From Paenibacillus rhizovicinus (GTDB taxonomy: Bacteria > Bacillota > Bacilli > Paenibacillales > Paenibacillaceae), in the NCBI RefSeq assembly GCF_010365285.1, contig NZ_CP048286.1, positions 2,742,501 to 2,806,500 of the forward strand: a stretch of DNA of 64,000 nt. Direction: 5' to 3'. Below the pieces are notes generated by a model. It saw only the letters and a list, made by a program, of their open reading frames with translations. It did no database searches and was not told the origin of the DNA. Both the position numbers and the translations under genes were made by a program. The first letter of the stretch is position 1, and each line of letters begins with the position of its first letter. This document shows positions 19,311-27,172 of this stretch, piece after piece.

Positions 19311-19453
19311 CACACTAGTTAGTCCTGGCGCGTTTGTCCTTATCTACTAGCCGTGTTCACGCCAGTCCAATTGCGTATACCGAAGCTCCAAGTTCAATAC
19401 TCAACCCGACACCTCGCAGCCTAATACCTGCGTGCCATATCATTCGCTCGCCA

Positions 19454-19495
19454 GAACGCGAGAAAGCCCGCCGGCCGGCGGGCTTTCTCGCGTTC
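19454..19495. terminator. 42-bp perfect palindrome, terminator of araB
   Basis: Both 21-bp arms (GAACGCGAGAAAGCCCGCCGG and its complement) match without a mismatch or spacer. It lies about 85 bp downstream of the araB stop. The core AAAGCCCGCCGG/CCGGCGGGCTTT looks like a bidirectional rho-independent terminator, but the length of the perfect arms exceeds what termination needs. Confidence 0.75.
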
Positions 19496-19579
19496 CTAAA
19501 GGTCAAGCTCTTCTGCCGGTTATGCCGTCGGCGCATTGAATCGCAGCGCTTCAGCGTCAGCGCTGATCCGTTAATCGCA

Positions 19580-21259
19580 TTACGCGTGCGAGCTCGCTTC
19601 TTCCTTGATCGCTTTCAGCCGTTTCATTACATCGTTCGCGCCGCGGCCCAAATAATCATGCAGCAGATTGTATTCGGCGTACAGCTTGTCGTACACCGCA
19701 ACGTTCGCCGCGATCGGCTTGAACGTCTCTTCGCGGACGCGCGCCATTGCGGCTGCGGCATCCACGACGTTGTCGTATCCGCCTTTGGCCGCACCGGCCG
19801 CGACTGCGCCGAACATCGCCGCGCCTAGGGCAGTCGTCTGCTTGGAGGCCGCGATCTTGATCTCGCGGTTCGTGACGTCCGCGTAGATTTGCATGAGCAG
19901 GCGGTTCTTCTGCGGCAATCCGCCGCAAGCGTACAGCTCGTTCACTTCCACGCCGTTGCCGTGGAAAGCCTCGATGATCTTGCGCGTGCCGAACGCCGTC
20001 GCTTCGAGCAGCGCGCGATATACTTCCTGCGGCTTGGACAGCAGCGTCAGGCCGAGGATTACGCCCGTCAAGTCCGTATCGACGAGCACGGAACGGTTGC
20101 CGTTCCACCAATCCAGCGCCAGCAGGCCGGATTCGCCGGCGTTCAGCCCGGAAGCGTGCTTTTCCAGCCATTCATGCACGTTCACGCCTTCGTTCTGCGC
20201 CGCTTCGGCCACATAAGCGGGAACAGCCTCGTCGACGTACCAGGCGAAAATATCCCCGACCGCGGATTGCCCCGCTTCGTATCCGAAATAGCCAGGAATG
20301 ATGCCGTCTTCAACGACGCCGCACATGCCTTCGACCTGTTTCTCCTCGGAGCCGAGCAGCAGATGGCAGATCGAGGTGCCCATGGCCATGACCAGCTTGC
20401 CCGGCGTTACGACGCCTACGGCCGGAACAGCCGCGTGCGCGTCCACGTTGCCGACTGCGATCGAGGTGCCGGCGACCAGCCCCATGCGTGACGCCATATC
20501 CGGCGTCAGCTCGCCTGCTTTGGTGCCCAAAGGCAGTACGTCGCCCCGCAGCTTCGTTTCCGCCAAATCTGCCAGACGCGGATCAAGCGCCTTCAGATAT
20601 TCGCGGTTCGGATAGCCGTCCTGCTTGTGCCAGACTGCTTTATAGCCTGCCGTGCAGCTGTTGCGCACGATATTACCCGTCATTTGGCCTACGACCCAAT
20701 CCGCCGCTTCGACGAATTGATCGGCCGTCTCGTAAATGTCCGGCGCTTCGTTCAGAATCTGCCACGCTTTCGCGAGCATCCATTCGGAAGAGATTTTGCC
20801 GCCGTAGCGGGAGAGAAAACGTTCGCCGCGCGCCGCCGCCGTTTCGTTAATCCGGTTGGCTTCGTCCTGCGCCGCGTGATGCTTCCACAGCTTCACCCAG
20901 CTGTGCGGATTCTGAATGTAGGCCGGGTCGAAACAAAGCGGCTGTCCCGCTTCGTCGATCGGCAGCATCGTGCATGCCGTGAAATCGATGCCGAGACCGA
21001 TTATCTCCACCGGCTCAATGCCGGATTCCCGCACAACGGCCGGCACGGACTGCTCCAGCACCTCGATATAGTCGCGGGGATGCTGCAATGCCCAGTCGTG
21101 CTCCAGCTTTAAACCGCTTTCAGGCAAACGTTCATCAATAACATTATGGCGGTATGGCGTGACATGCTCCGCAATTTCAGCGCCGTCGGACAAGCGGACA
21201 AGCACCGCACGCCCCGATTCCGTACCGTAGTCCACACCGATCGCATATTTATGAGTCAT
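19580..21259 (-). CDS. araB: L-ribulokinase
   Basis: 559 residues, FGGY kinase family. N-terminal [19 protein letters not shown] is the phosphate-1 motif. [41 protein letters not shown] and [20 protein letters not shown] are AraB signatures. It phosphorylates L-ribulose to L-ribulose-5-phosphate in arabinose catabolism. The leader contains an araD remnant and two AraR-like sites. No araA or intact araD is in the window, so complete arabinose use would need genes elsewhere. Confidence 0.93.
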   Translation of the reverse strand: MTHKYAIGVDYGTESGRAVLVRLSDGAEIAEHVTPYRHNVIDERLPESGLKLEHDWALQHPRDYIEVLEQSVPAVVRESGIEPVEIIGLGIDFTACTMLPIDEAGQPLCFDPAYIQNPHSWVKLWKHHAAQDEANRINETAAARGERFLSRYGGKISSEWMLAKAWQILNEAPDIYETADQFVEAADWVVGQMTGNIVRNSCTAGYKAVWHKQDGYPNREYLKALDPRLADLAETKLRGDVLPLGTKAGELTPDMASRMGLVAGTSIAVGNVDAHAAVPAVGVVTPGKLVMAMGTSICHLLLGSEEKQVEGMCGVVEDGIIPGYFGYEAGQSAVGDIFAWYVDEAVPAYVAEAAQNEGVNVHEWLEKHASGLNAGESGLLALDWWNGNRSVLVDTDLTGVILGLTLLSKPQEVYRALLEATAFGTRKIIEAFHGNGVEVNELYACGGLPQKNRLLMQIYADVTNREIKIAASKQTTALGAAMFGAVAAGAAKGGYDNVVDAAAAMARVREETFKPIAANVAVYDKLYAEYNLLHDYLGRGANDVMKRLKAIKEEASSHA

Positions 21260-21302
21260 GATTTGGCTCCTTCCAATGATGGGCTGCTATGTTTATACGT
21301 CC

Positions 21303-21318
21303 TAGTCGTACAAGTTGA
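21303..21318 (-). promoter_or_regulatory. Second, half-conserved AraR-like site
   Basis: On the minus strand, ACTTGTACGACTAG keeps the left half (TTGTACG) of the AraR operator about 45 bp before the araB start. The right half has decayed. Confidence 0.35.
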
Positions 21319-21354
21319 AACGGGTAGCTGCTTGGATGCGGCAAAACGATCGGT

Positions 21355-21500
21355 TTACTTTTGCCCGTAATACGCGTTAATCCCGTGCTCGCGCAAACAG
21401 TGGCGGTCCAGCAAATGCCGGTCCATCGGCTGTACAATTGGAACGTTCGAAGCGCCATCTTCGCGACTTGCTCGACGACGACGGCATTATGAACCCGCAT
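21355..21500 (-). pseudogene. araD: Remnant of L-ribulose-5-phosphate 4-epimerase (araD), 3' end only, frameshifted
   Basis: Minus-strand translation gives VHNAVVVEQVAKMALRTFQL, then after a one-base frame change VQPMDRHLLDRHCLREHG and INAYYGQK followed by a stop. This is the characteristic AraD C-terminus (VAKMA..TFQL ... LLDKHYLRKHG..AYYGQ). Only about 50 of some 230 residues remain. It sits between the AraR-like operator and araB and begins right after a ribosome-site-like GGGAG and an ATGCTCATG, as if an internal deletion joined the start of araD to its end. Confidence 0.8.
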
Positions 21501-21531
21501 GAGCATTCTCCCTTTCATATAGCATAGGGTT

Positions 21532-21549
21532 AACTTGTACGTACATACG
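21532..21549 (-). promoter_or_regulatory. AraR-type operator
   Basis: The core TTGTACGTACAT closely matches the palindromic Bacillus AraR operator (ATTTGTACGTACAAAT), 275 bp upstream of araB. AraR is a GntR/LacI-type arabinose repressor; no araR gene is in this window. Confidence 0.65.
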
Positions 21550-21634
21550 AGCATACCATTGCACAACGTGCCTCAACCAGACTACCGCGAAGGCAATTTA
21601 CCATGAATTACCGTTCCTCGAAACCCAGCGGGCA

Positions 21635-21676
21635 TAAAAAAACCGTTCATCGGAACGATAACGCCCCGTGAACGGC
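21635..21676 (-). terminator. Rho-independent terminator of the Met/His-rich protein gene
   Basis: Minus strand: GCCGTTCA...TGAACGGT followed by TTTTTT, about 40 bp after the stop codon. Confidence 0.85.
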
Positions 21677-21712
21677 TCATTTGCCTTTCCTATTCTGTTG
21701 GGAAGCGGCAGC

Positions 21713-22696
21713 CTAACCTACCTTGACGACGAAAGGAACCGTGACGATGCGTCCTTTGCGCTGGAACTGTCCCCATATCTTATACAAGCCCGACGACGGG
21801 AACGTCGTATGGAACATCGCCGTCGGTCCGCCCGGATCATCCATCGCATGCACGTGAAGATAATGCTTCGCTTCGGCGTCCAAAATGACCACATGCCCGG
21901 CAGCGCCTAGATACGGCTGCAAATCACGCACGGGACTGCCTGTCGCTTGATCGGCGAAGCTGAAGGTCAGCGCGGCCGATTCGCCGGCCTTCGGGGCCTT
22001 GTCGAACGCCAAGCTGACCGCCATTCCGTCCGCGGCGCGCGTCAGCTGCTGATCCGCAGCCAGCGCCGGCTCCGCTTGACGCTTACCGGATGCGCCGCCC
22101 GTCTGCACCCAAGTGCTCTGCCATTGCTGGCTGCCGTCCGGCGTCTTGAAATCCGCGATCAGCTCATACCGCCCGGCGGCCGGGAACGTGACGCTCGCAT
22201 CGAATACGCCTTGCTCCGCCGTCTCCACGGGATGCATGTGCATAAACGTCGACAGTCCTTCGCTGACGACGATCAGATGCAGCTTCTTCTCGTGATTGAT
22301 TTGAAGTCCGGCGTCCGGCTTGCCGTCTTTCCCCGTAATCGTCACGCGCAGCTTGCCCGTTTCCCCGGCTTCCGGCACGCCGGCAGGCCATACCCACTGC
22401 GCGCCGTCCGCGCCATCGGCATTCGCCGGCATGTCCATGTTCATCGCCCCGTCATGCTCGTCCATTGCGCCGGCGGCGGATTCTCCTTCGCCGCCTTCTT
22501 GCTCCATGTCCATCATTCCGCTATGGGCGGGACGGTCCTGAAGGTTCCCCGATTCCACTGCCGTAACCGGGAGGCCGCGCTTCGCGTAGCCGCTCATCCA
22601 ATAGCCAGCCGCAACGCCAAGCGCCAGAAGAACGACCGCCGTCGCGAGCGCTCGCTTGATCTTCTTTATTCGTCTTTTTATACCCAACGCAAACAT
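21713..22696 (-). CDS. Membrane-anchored extracytoplasmic protein with Met/His-rich linker and FixH/YtkA-like domains
   Basis: 327 residues. A basic N-terminus (RRIKKIKR) and one membrane segment (ALATAVVLLALGVAAGYWM) anchor an extracytoplasmic part. Residues about 55-95 are rich in Met, His and acidic residues (HSGMMDMEQ; MDEHDGAMNMDMP), like copper-binding linkers. Two beta-rich units follow, with HMHPVE and HVHAMDDPGG and the strand pattern of YtkA/FixH-like domains (SSGLYKIWGQFQRKGRIVTVPFVV). Metal handling or copper delivery at the surface is plausible but unproven; no copper genes adjoin it. Confidence 0.7.
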   Translation of the reverse strand: MFALGIKRRIKKIKRALATAVVLLALGVAAGYWMSGYAKRGLPVTAVESGNLQDRPAHSGMMDMEQEGGEGESAAGAMDEHDGAMNMDMPANADGADGAQWVWPAGVPEAGETGKLRVTITGKDGKPDAGLQINHEKKLHLIVVSEGLSTFMHMHPVETAEQGVFDASVTFPAAGRYELIADFKTPDGSQQWQSTWVQTGGASGKRQAEPALAADQQLTRAADGMAVSLAFDKAPKAGESAALTFSFADQATGSPVRDLQPYLGAAGHVVILDAEAKHYLHVHAMDDPGGPTAMFHTTFPSSGLYKIWGQFQRKGRIVTVPFVVKVG

Positions 22697-22749
22697 CCTC
22701 GCCTTCTTCCGACGAGGATGCGGTAAACGCGTCTAACTGCCCCGTCGGC

Positions 22750-23628
22750 TTATTCCTGTTTCAACCGTTCGATCATATACCGCCGCACGTCGTCGGACAG
22801 ATCCCCGCGTCGCAGCGCGAGATCGATCGTCGCCTGAACGAAGCCGAGCTTGTCCCCGACGTCGTAACGCTGGCCCTCGAACCGGAAGGCGCTGATCGGA
22901 CGCGTCACGTTAAGCCGCTGCAGGCTGTCCGTCAACTGAATCTCCCCGCCCTTGCCGGGCTCGGCCCGCTCAAGCAGCTCGAAAATCTCCGGCTCAAGCA
23001 CGTATCTGCCGACAATGGCCAAGTTGGAAGGCGCTTCGCCGATGGAAGGCTTCTCTACGAGCCCGCGCAGCCGTCCGTCGCCGTTATCAGCCAAATCAAC
23101 GATCCCGTATTTGTCCGTTTGGTCCCAAGGAACCTCCATAACGGCCACGACCGACGACTGACGCTCCTCGTACAGCTCGATCATCTGCGCGAGCGCGGCA
23201 CGTCCGCCTTGCAAAATATCGTCGCCTAGCAGCACGGCGAAAGGCTCGTCCCCGACGAAGCGGCGCGCGCACAACACCGCATGGCCGAGACCAAGCGGCG
23301 CGCCCTGCCGGATGTAGACGATTTCCGCCATATGCGAAATGCTCCGCACCAGCTCCAGCATCTCTGCTTTGCCGTTCGCTTCAAGCTCCGCTTCCAATTC
23401 GAACGACTTGTCGAAATGGTCCTCGATCGCCCGTTTGTTGCGGCCGGTCACGATCATGATGCTTTCGATACCGGAAGCCACTGCCTCCTCGACGATATAC
23501 TGAATCGCCGGCTTGTCGATGATCGGCAGCATTTCTTTCGGCTGTGCCTTCGTTGCCGGAAGAAAACGCGTGCCGAGCCCGCCTGCCGGTATAATGGCCT
23601 TTCGAACTCGTTTGTGTGTCATTGCCAT
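22750..23628 (-). CDS. galU: UTP-glucose-1-phosphate uridylyltransferase
   Basis: 292 residues from ATG 23628 (GAGG 6 nt upstream). AIIPAGGLGTRFLPATKAQPKEMLPI is the GalU/GtaB signature; VEEAVASGIESIMIVTGR, the catalytic Lys in LVEKP, and GDDIL are present. It forms UDP-glucose, used for glucolipids, teichoic acid decoration and exopolysaccharide. The UgtP-like glycosyltransferase at 61.7 kb could use its product. An in-frame upstream extension without a ribosome site is not used. Confidence 0.95.
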   Translation of the reverse strand: MAMTHKRVRKAIIPAGGLGTRFLPATKAQPKEMLPIIDKPAIQYIVEEAVASGIESIMIVTGRNKRAIEDHFDKSFELEAELEANGKAEMLELVRSISHMAEIVYIRQGAPLGLGHAVLCARRFVGDEPFAVLLGDDILQGGRAALAQMIELYEERQSSVVAVMEVPWDQTDKYGIVDLADNGDGRLRGLVEKPSIGEAPSNLAIVGRYVLEPEIFELLERAEPGKGGEIQLTDSLQRLNVTRPISAFRFEGQRYDVGDKLGFVQATIDLALRRGDLSDDVRRYMIERLKQE

Positions 23629-23736
23629 ATCTGTCCTCTTTTCTGTTTTTGCCAGAATGTCTTGTTTTATACGGCGTGCCAAATAAACGTTCAATAATAG
23701 CTAATTAATACTCATCAATAGCTCATCAATAACTCA

Positions 23737-24351
23737 TCAATAGCTGAGTCCGATCGACTGCCTGCTGTACAACGGATCCGTTAGGCAGCGGAGCAGAAAA
23801 TGCGCCACGTCCGCCCGCGATATCCTCGCCTTGCCTTGCGGAACGCCCTGCCTTGCTTCCAAATAAGCGCCCCGCAGCCGCTGGCCGGCAAGCCGCATCG
23901 GACGCGCGATCGTCCAATCCAGGCCGCTGGCTGCCAGCGCATCCGCGGCGCGGCGATGATCGGCGAGCACGTTCCGCAGCAGCTTCTGGGCGGCGAATCC
24001 GGCGAAGCCGGGAATTTCATGATCGATGCCGGCAGAAGCCAGGTAGCCGATCCGAGTCACGCCGTGAAGCTGCATGCCCGCGATGATGCGTTCTGCCGTC
24101 TCCGAGAGGAGCGTCGTGCTGCCCAGCCCTTTCGTCCCCAGACAGGAGATGACCGCATCCTGACCCGCGATGGCCGCAGCGGCCGCTTCGCCGTCGCGAG
24201 CGTCGCCCTGCGCGAAGAACAATCGGGCATGGGTCAATCCCAAACGATGCGGCCGGCGCAAAAAAGCCGTCACGATATGCCCTTGATCCAACGCCTGTTC
24301 CACGACGAAGCGGCCTGTTCTTCCCCCGGCACCGAACACAACGATCCTCAT
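23737..24351 (-). CDS. NAD(P)-binding atypical SDR (NmrA/YwnB-like)
   Basis: 204 residues from ATG 24351. MRIVVFGAGGRTGRFVVEQA is a Rossmann GxxGxxG site; FAQGDARDGEAAAAAIAGQDAVIS matches the SDR a5 family, which comprises flavin reductase-like and NmrA-like proteins. The C-terminus ISRADVAHFLLRCLTD is typical. Substrate unknown. It may be a redox sensor or a biliverdin/flavin reductase-type enzyme. Its stop overlaps an 11-bp CTCATCAATAA tandem (23711-23743). Confidence 0.75.
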   Translation of the reverse strand: MRIVVFGAGGRTGRFVVEQALDQGHIVTAFLRRPHRLGLTHARLFFAQGDARDGEAAAAAIAGQDAVISCLGTKGLGSTTLLSETAERIIAGMQLHGVTRIGYLASAGIDHEIPGFAGFAAQKLLRNVLADHRRAADALAASGLDWTIARPMRLAGQRLRGAYLEARQGVPQGKARISRADVAHFLLRCLTDPLYSRQSIGLSY

Positions 24352-24451
24352 TTTCGTGCGCCACCTTCCTAATGAAGCTAACGTAACACGGCCAATGATT
24401 GGAAGCAATAACGCTTGACAATTCCTCTTATTTATAATAATTTTAATCTAG

Positions 24452-24466
24452 AAATAATTATTATCT
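24452..24466 (+). promoter_or_regulatory. Fur/PerR-like box upstream of trxB-dps
   Basis: AAATAATTATTATCT matches 11 of 14 fixed positions of the Fur box TGATAATNATTATCA and 10 of 14 of the PerR box, and lies in a 21-bp near-palindrome CTAGA...TCTAG. A TTGACA is at 24415-24420 and a TATAAT at 24433-24438, with only 12 bp between them. The site is 55 bp before trxB. Confidence 0.5.
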
Positions 24467-24521
24467 AGCTGTTCCGTTTCATATTCAAATACCGAGGTTA
24501 ACGAGAGGAAGGGGATCACCC

Positions 24522-25472
24522 ATGGAAAATATGATCATTGTCGGTACCGGTCCTGCCGGATTGACCGCAGCCATTTATCTAGCCCGCGCAGGCTATAGCC
24601 CGCTTGTGCTCGAAGGGCCGCAGCCCGGCGGCCAATTGACGACGACGACGGAGGTCGAGAACTTTCCCGGCTTCCCCGACGGCGTGCTCGGCTCCGAGCT
24701 CATGGCGAACATGCGCGAGCAGGCTCAGCGCTTCGGCGCCCGCTTCCAGACAGGCTGGGTGCAGACCGCCGACCTGTCCGAGCGTCCGTTCAAGCTGACG
24801 CTCGAGAACGGAAACGTGCTTACTGCCGGAGCCGTGATTATTTCGACGGGCGCTTCGGCAAAATATATGGGTATCCCTGGCGAGCGTGACAATGTGGGCC
24901 GGGGCGTGAGCACCTGCGCGACCTGCGACGGCTTCTTCTTCCGCGGGAAGAAGATCATCGTCGTCGGCGGCGGCGACTCCGCGATGGAGGAAGCCGGGTT
25001 CCTGACCCGCTTCGCCTCCGAGGTGCGCCTCGTTCACCGCCGCGAAGAAATGCGCGCGTCCAAGATCATGCAGGACCGGGCGCGGGCGAACGAGAAAATC
25101 GCTTGGAGCCTCGGCGTAACGCCGCTTGAAGTGGAAGCCGGCGAACAAGGCCTGCGCGGCCTGCGGGTGCGCGACAATGCGACCGGCGAAGAGCAGCTGC
25201 TGGAAGCCGACGGCGTATTCGTCGCAATCGGCCATACGCCGAACACGTCCTTCCTCGGCGGCCAAGTAACGACCGACGAGCTGGGCTACGTAGTCGTTCA
25301 GCCCGGCACCTCAAGAACGAACATTCCGGGCGTTTACGCCTGCGGCGACGTTCAAGACCGCCAGTATCGCCAAGCCATAACGGCGGCGGGCAGCGGCTGC
25401 ATGGCGGCGCTGGACTGCGAGCACGATTTCGAAGCCTGGCGGGCACAGCAAGCACAGACCGTAGAAGTGTAA
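24522..25472 (+). CDS. trxB: Thioredoxin reductase
   Basis: 316 residues. FAD site IIVGTGPAGLTAAIYLARAG, redox pair CATC at residues 132-135, NADPH site VVGGGDSAMEEAGFLTRF, and the C-terminal FAD motif PGVYACGDV. It reduces thioredoxin with NADPH in the cytoplasm. The next gene, 33 bp away, encodes a Dps-type protein and probably shares the transcript, which fits an oxidative stress or iron response. Confidence 0.95.
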   Translation: MENMIIVGTGPAGLTAAIYLARAGYSPLVLEGPQPGGQLTTTTEVENFPGFPDGVLGSELMANMREQAQRFGARFQTGWVQTADLSERPFKLTLENGNVLTAGAVIISTGASAKYMGIPGERDNVGRGVSTCATCDGFFFRGKKIIVVGGGDSAMEEAGFLTRFASEVRLVHRREEMRASKIMQDRARANEKIAWSLGVTPLEVEAGEQGLRGLRVRDNATGEEQLLEADGVFVAIGHTPNTSFLGGQVTTDELGYVVVQPGTSRTNIPGVYACGDVQDRQYRQAITAAGSGCMAALDCEHDFEAWRAQQAQTVEV

Positions 25473-25505
25473 GTAATCTATCTTATTATGAGGGAGATGC
25501 CAAAC

Positions 25506-25949
25506 ATGCCGAACAAAAAACTGCAAACGATTCTGAACAAACAAATCTCGACCTGGAGCGTCCTCTATGTGAAGCTGCATAACTATCACTGGTACGTCAA
25601 AGGCAACTCGTTCTTCACGCTGCACGTGAAATTCCAAGAGCTCTACGAAGAAGCGACGCTGCATGTCGACGACATCGCCGAGCGCTTGCTGGCCGTCGGC
25701 GGAACGCCGTACGCCACGATGTCGGAATACTTGGAGTATTCCAGCGTCAAAGAAGCGACAGGCAAGGAAGAGGCAAACGAGATGGTGGATTCCCTTATCG
25801 AGGACTTCACGAACGTCGCCGCCGAGCTGAAGGAAGGCATGGAAGCCGCTGCCGCTGCCGGCGACGAAACGACGGGCGACCTGCTGCTGGCCATTCACAA
25901 ATCGCTTGAGAAACATGTGTGGATGCTCAAAGCGTTCAACGGCCGCTAA
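25506..25949 (+). CDS. dps: Dps-family ferritin-like DNA-protection protein
   Basis: 147 residues from ATG 25506 (GGAG 9 nt upstream; an upstream ATG at 25488 overlaps that site). [20 protein letters not shown] carries the ferroxidase His, and [21 protein letters not shown] the Asp/Glu ligands of the Dps inter-subunit iron site. It oxidises and stores iron with H2O2 and protects DNA. Cotranscribed with trxB. Close to the Firmicute Dps/MrgA family. Confidence 0.92.
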   Translation: MPNKKLQTILNKQISTWSVLYVKLHNYHWYVKGNSFFTLHVKFQELYEEATLHVDDIAERLLAVGGTPYATMSEYLEYSSVKEATGKEEANEMVDSLIEDFTNVAAELKEGMEAAAAAGDETTGDLLLAIHKSLEKHVWMLKAFNGR

Positions 25950-26005
25950 TTGATCAAACGCCTGACGGCAGCCCGCTTTCGCTTTCATCGCTGCCTAACG
26001 GAATA

Positions 26006-26051
26006 GAAGACCGCCTTCGGCGCAGCCTATGCTGCGGAAGGTGGTCTTTTT
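26006..26051 (+). terminator. Rho-independent terminator of trxB-dps
   Basis: AGACCGCCTTC ... GAAGGTGGTCT followed by TTTT; the loop contains a further CGCAGC/GCTGCG stem. About 60 bp after the dps stop. Confidence 0.88.
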
Positions 26052-26101
26052 GTGCTGATTAGAGGTAGGACGAGGATGATGCGGCGGCGATCGGACTGCG
26101 T

Positions 26102-26989
26102 TCAACCATAGGAGAACCGCTGCCGGAACTGCCGCGGCGAAATGCCTTCCTTGCGCGTGAAGCAGGACGTGAAATACGCCGCCTGATTAAAGCCGACCTC
26201 TTCCGCGATTCGGCCAATGGAGAGGTCGGATTGAAGGAGCAGCAGCTTCGCCTGCTCGATGCGCTGGTGCAGCAGGTATTCCATCGGCGCGCAGCCATAG
26301 ATCCGCTGCATGCAGCGGGCGATGTAGACCGGGTGAAAATTAAGCCGCTCGCCCAGCTCCTGCGCGGTAATCGGCTCCCGGTAATGCTTGCGCATGTAAT
26401 CTGCCGCCAACTCCGCGCAGGCCGCGGCCGGCGTCGATTCTTCCTTCGCCATCGAGGCGGACAGCTGCCACAGCACTTCTTGGAAGAGGACCTGCTGGCT
26501 CCATTTTGCGTTGCCGGAATAGAAGCTTTGGTTCAGCTGGATGAGCTGCTCGAACAGCTCGTCCATTTTGTTTGGATGCAGGAGCTTCACGAATTGCGGC
26601 ACTTGAATATGAAACGTATGCGTCGAATACGACCACATGGCCTGCGTGCGTTTCTCGTCGTACGGTTCCAGTCCATGGCGGGGCAGCTCGTCGTCCGTTA
26701 CGGTCCAACTGCCCGTCGTCTGGAAATGCAGCCAGTAGTAAGAGGTGCGTTCCGTGCAGCCTTGCGTGCCGAAATGATAGGTGTCCGGGCGGAGAATCAA
26801 CGCGCAGCCCGGCTCCACTTCGAAGGTCCGATCCTCCTCCCCCATGTACAGACAGCCTTCGCGCACGACGAGCAGATCGAATACGCCCGTATCCCTCCGG
26901 CTGGCATGCCTTCTGCCGGGAGCGTGAGACATCGGCCCGCAAAGCATGTAATGCGGCAGCGGGGGAACCGTAAATTGCAGTCTGCTCAT
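26102..26989 (-). CDS. AraC-family transcriptional regulator (cupin sensor)
   Basis: 295 residues from ATG 26989 (AAGGGG 4 nt upstream). Residues 1-180 are a cupin-type ligand domain (DTGVFDLLVVREGCLYMGEED; LILRPDTYHFG). The C-terminal 100 residues hold two helix-turn-helix motifs (ITAQELGERLNFHPVYIARC; SIGRIAEEVGFNQAAYFTSC, FTRKEGISPRQFR). Such proteins usually respond to sugars. It is divergent from the MATE exporter gene and may control it. The ligand is unknown. Confidence 0.88.
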   Translation of the reverse strand: MSRLQFTVPPLPHYMLCGPMSHAPGRRHASRRDTGVFDLLVVREGCLYMGEEDRTFEVEPGCALILRPDTYHFGTQGCTERTSYYWLHFQTTGSWTVTDDELPRHGLEPYDEKRTQAMWSYSTHTFHIQVPQFVKLLHPNKMDELFEQLIQLNQSFYSGNAKWSQQVLFQEVLWQLSASMAKEESTPAAACAELAADYMRKHYREPITAQELGERLNFHPVYIARCMQRIYGCAPMEYLLHQRIEQAKLLLLQSDLSIGRIAEEVGFNQAAYFTSCFTRKEGISPRQFRQRFSYG

Positions 26990-27015
26990 GCAACCCCTTC
27001 CTTTCCACGGTAAGG

Positions 27016-27084
27016 TTTCAAATTTGAAAGTTTCGGTTGATAACATCATACTTCGCGATCCGTATTCCCATTATAATTTGAAAG
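27016..27084. promoter_or_regulatory. Palindrome and direct repeat between AraC regulator and MATE gene
   Basis: TTTCAAATTTGAAA (27016-27029) is a perfect palindrome. Its half AATTTGAAAG recurs exactly at 27075-27084, 54 bp on. Spaced direct repeats suit AraC-family binding. TTATAAT near 27071 could be a promoter -10. Confidence 0.4.
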
Positions 27085-27172
27085 TGATATGCGCGCATCA
27101 ACCGCGCTCCGCTTTCGGTGCATGACGCGCCGAACGCGCAAGAAGGCAACTTTGGGAGGCAGGCAAATCAAG

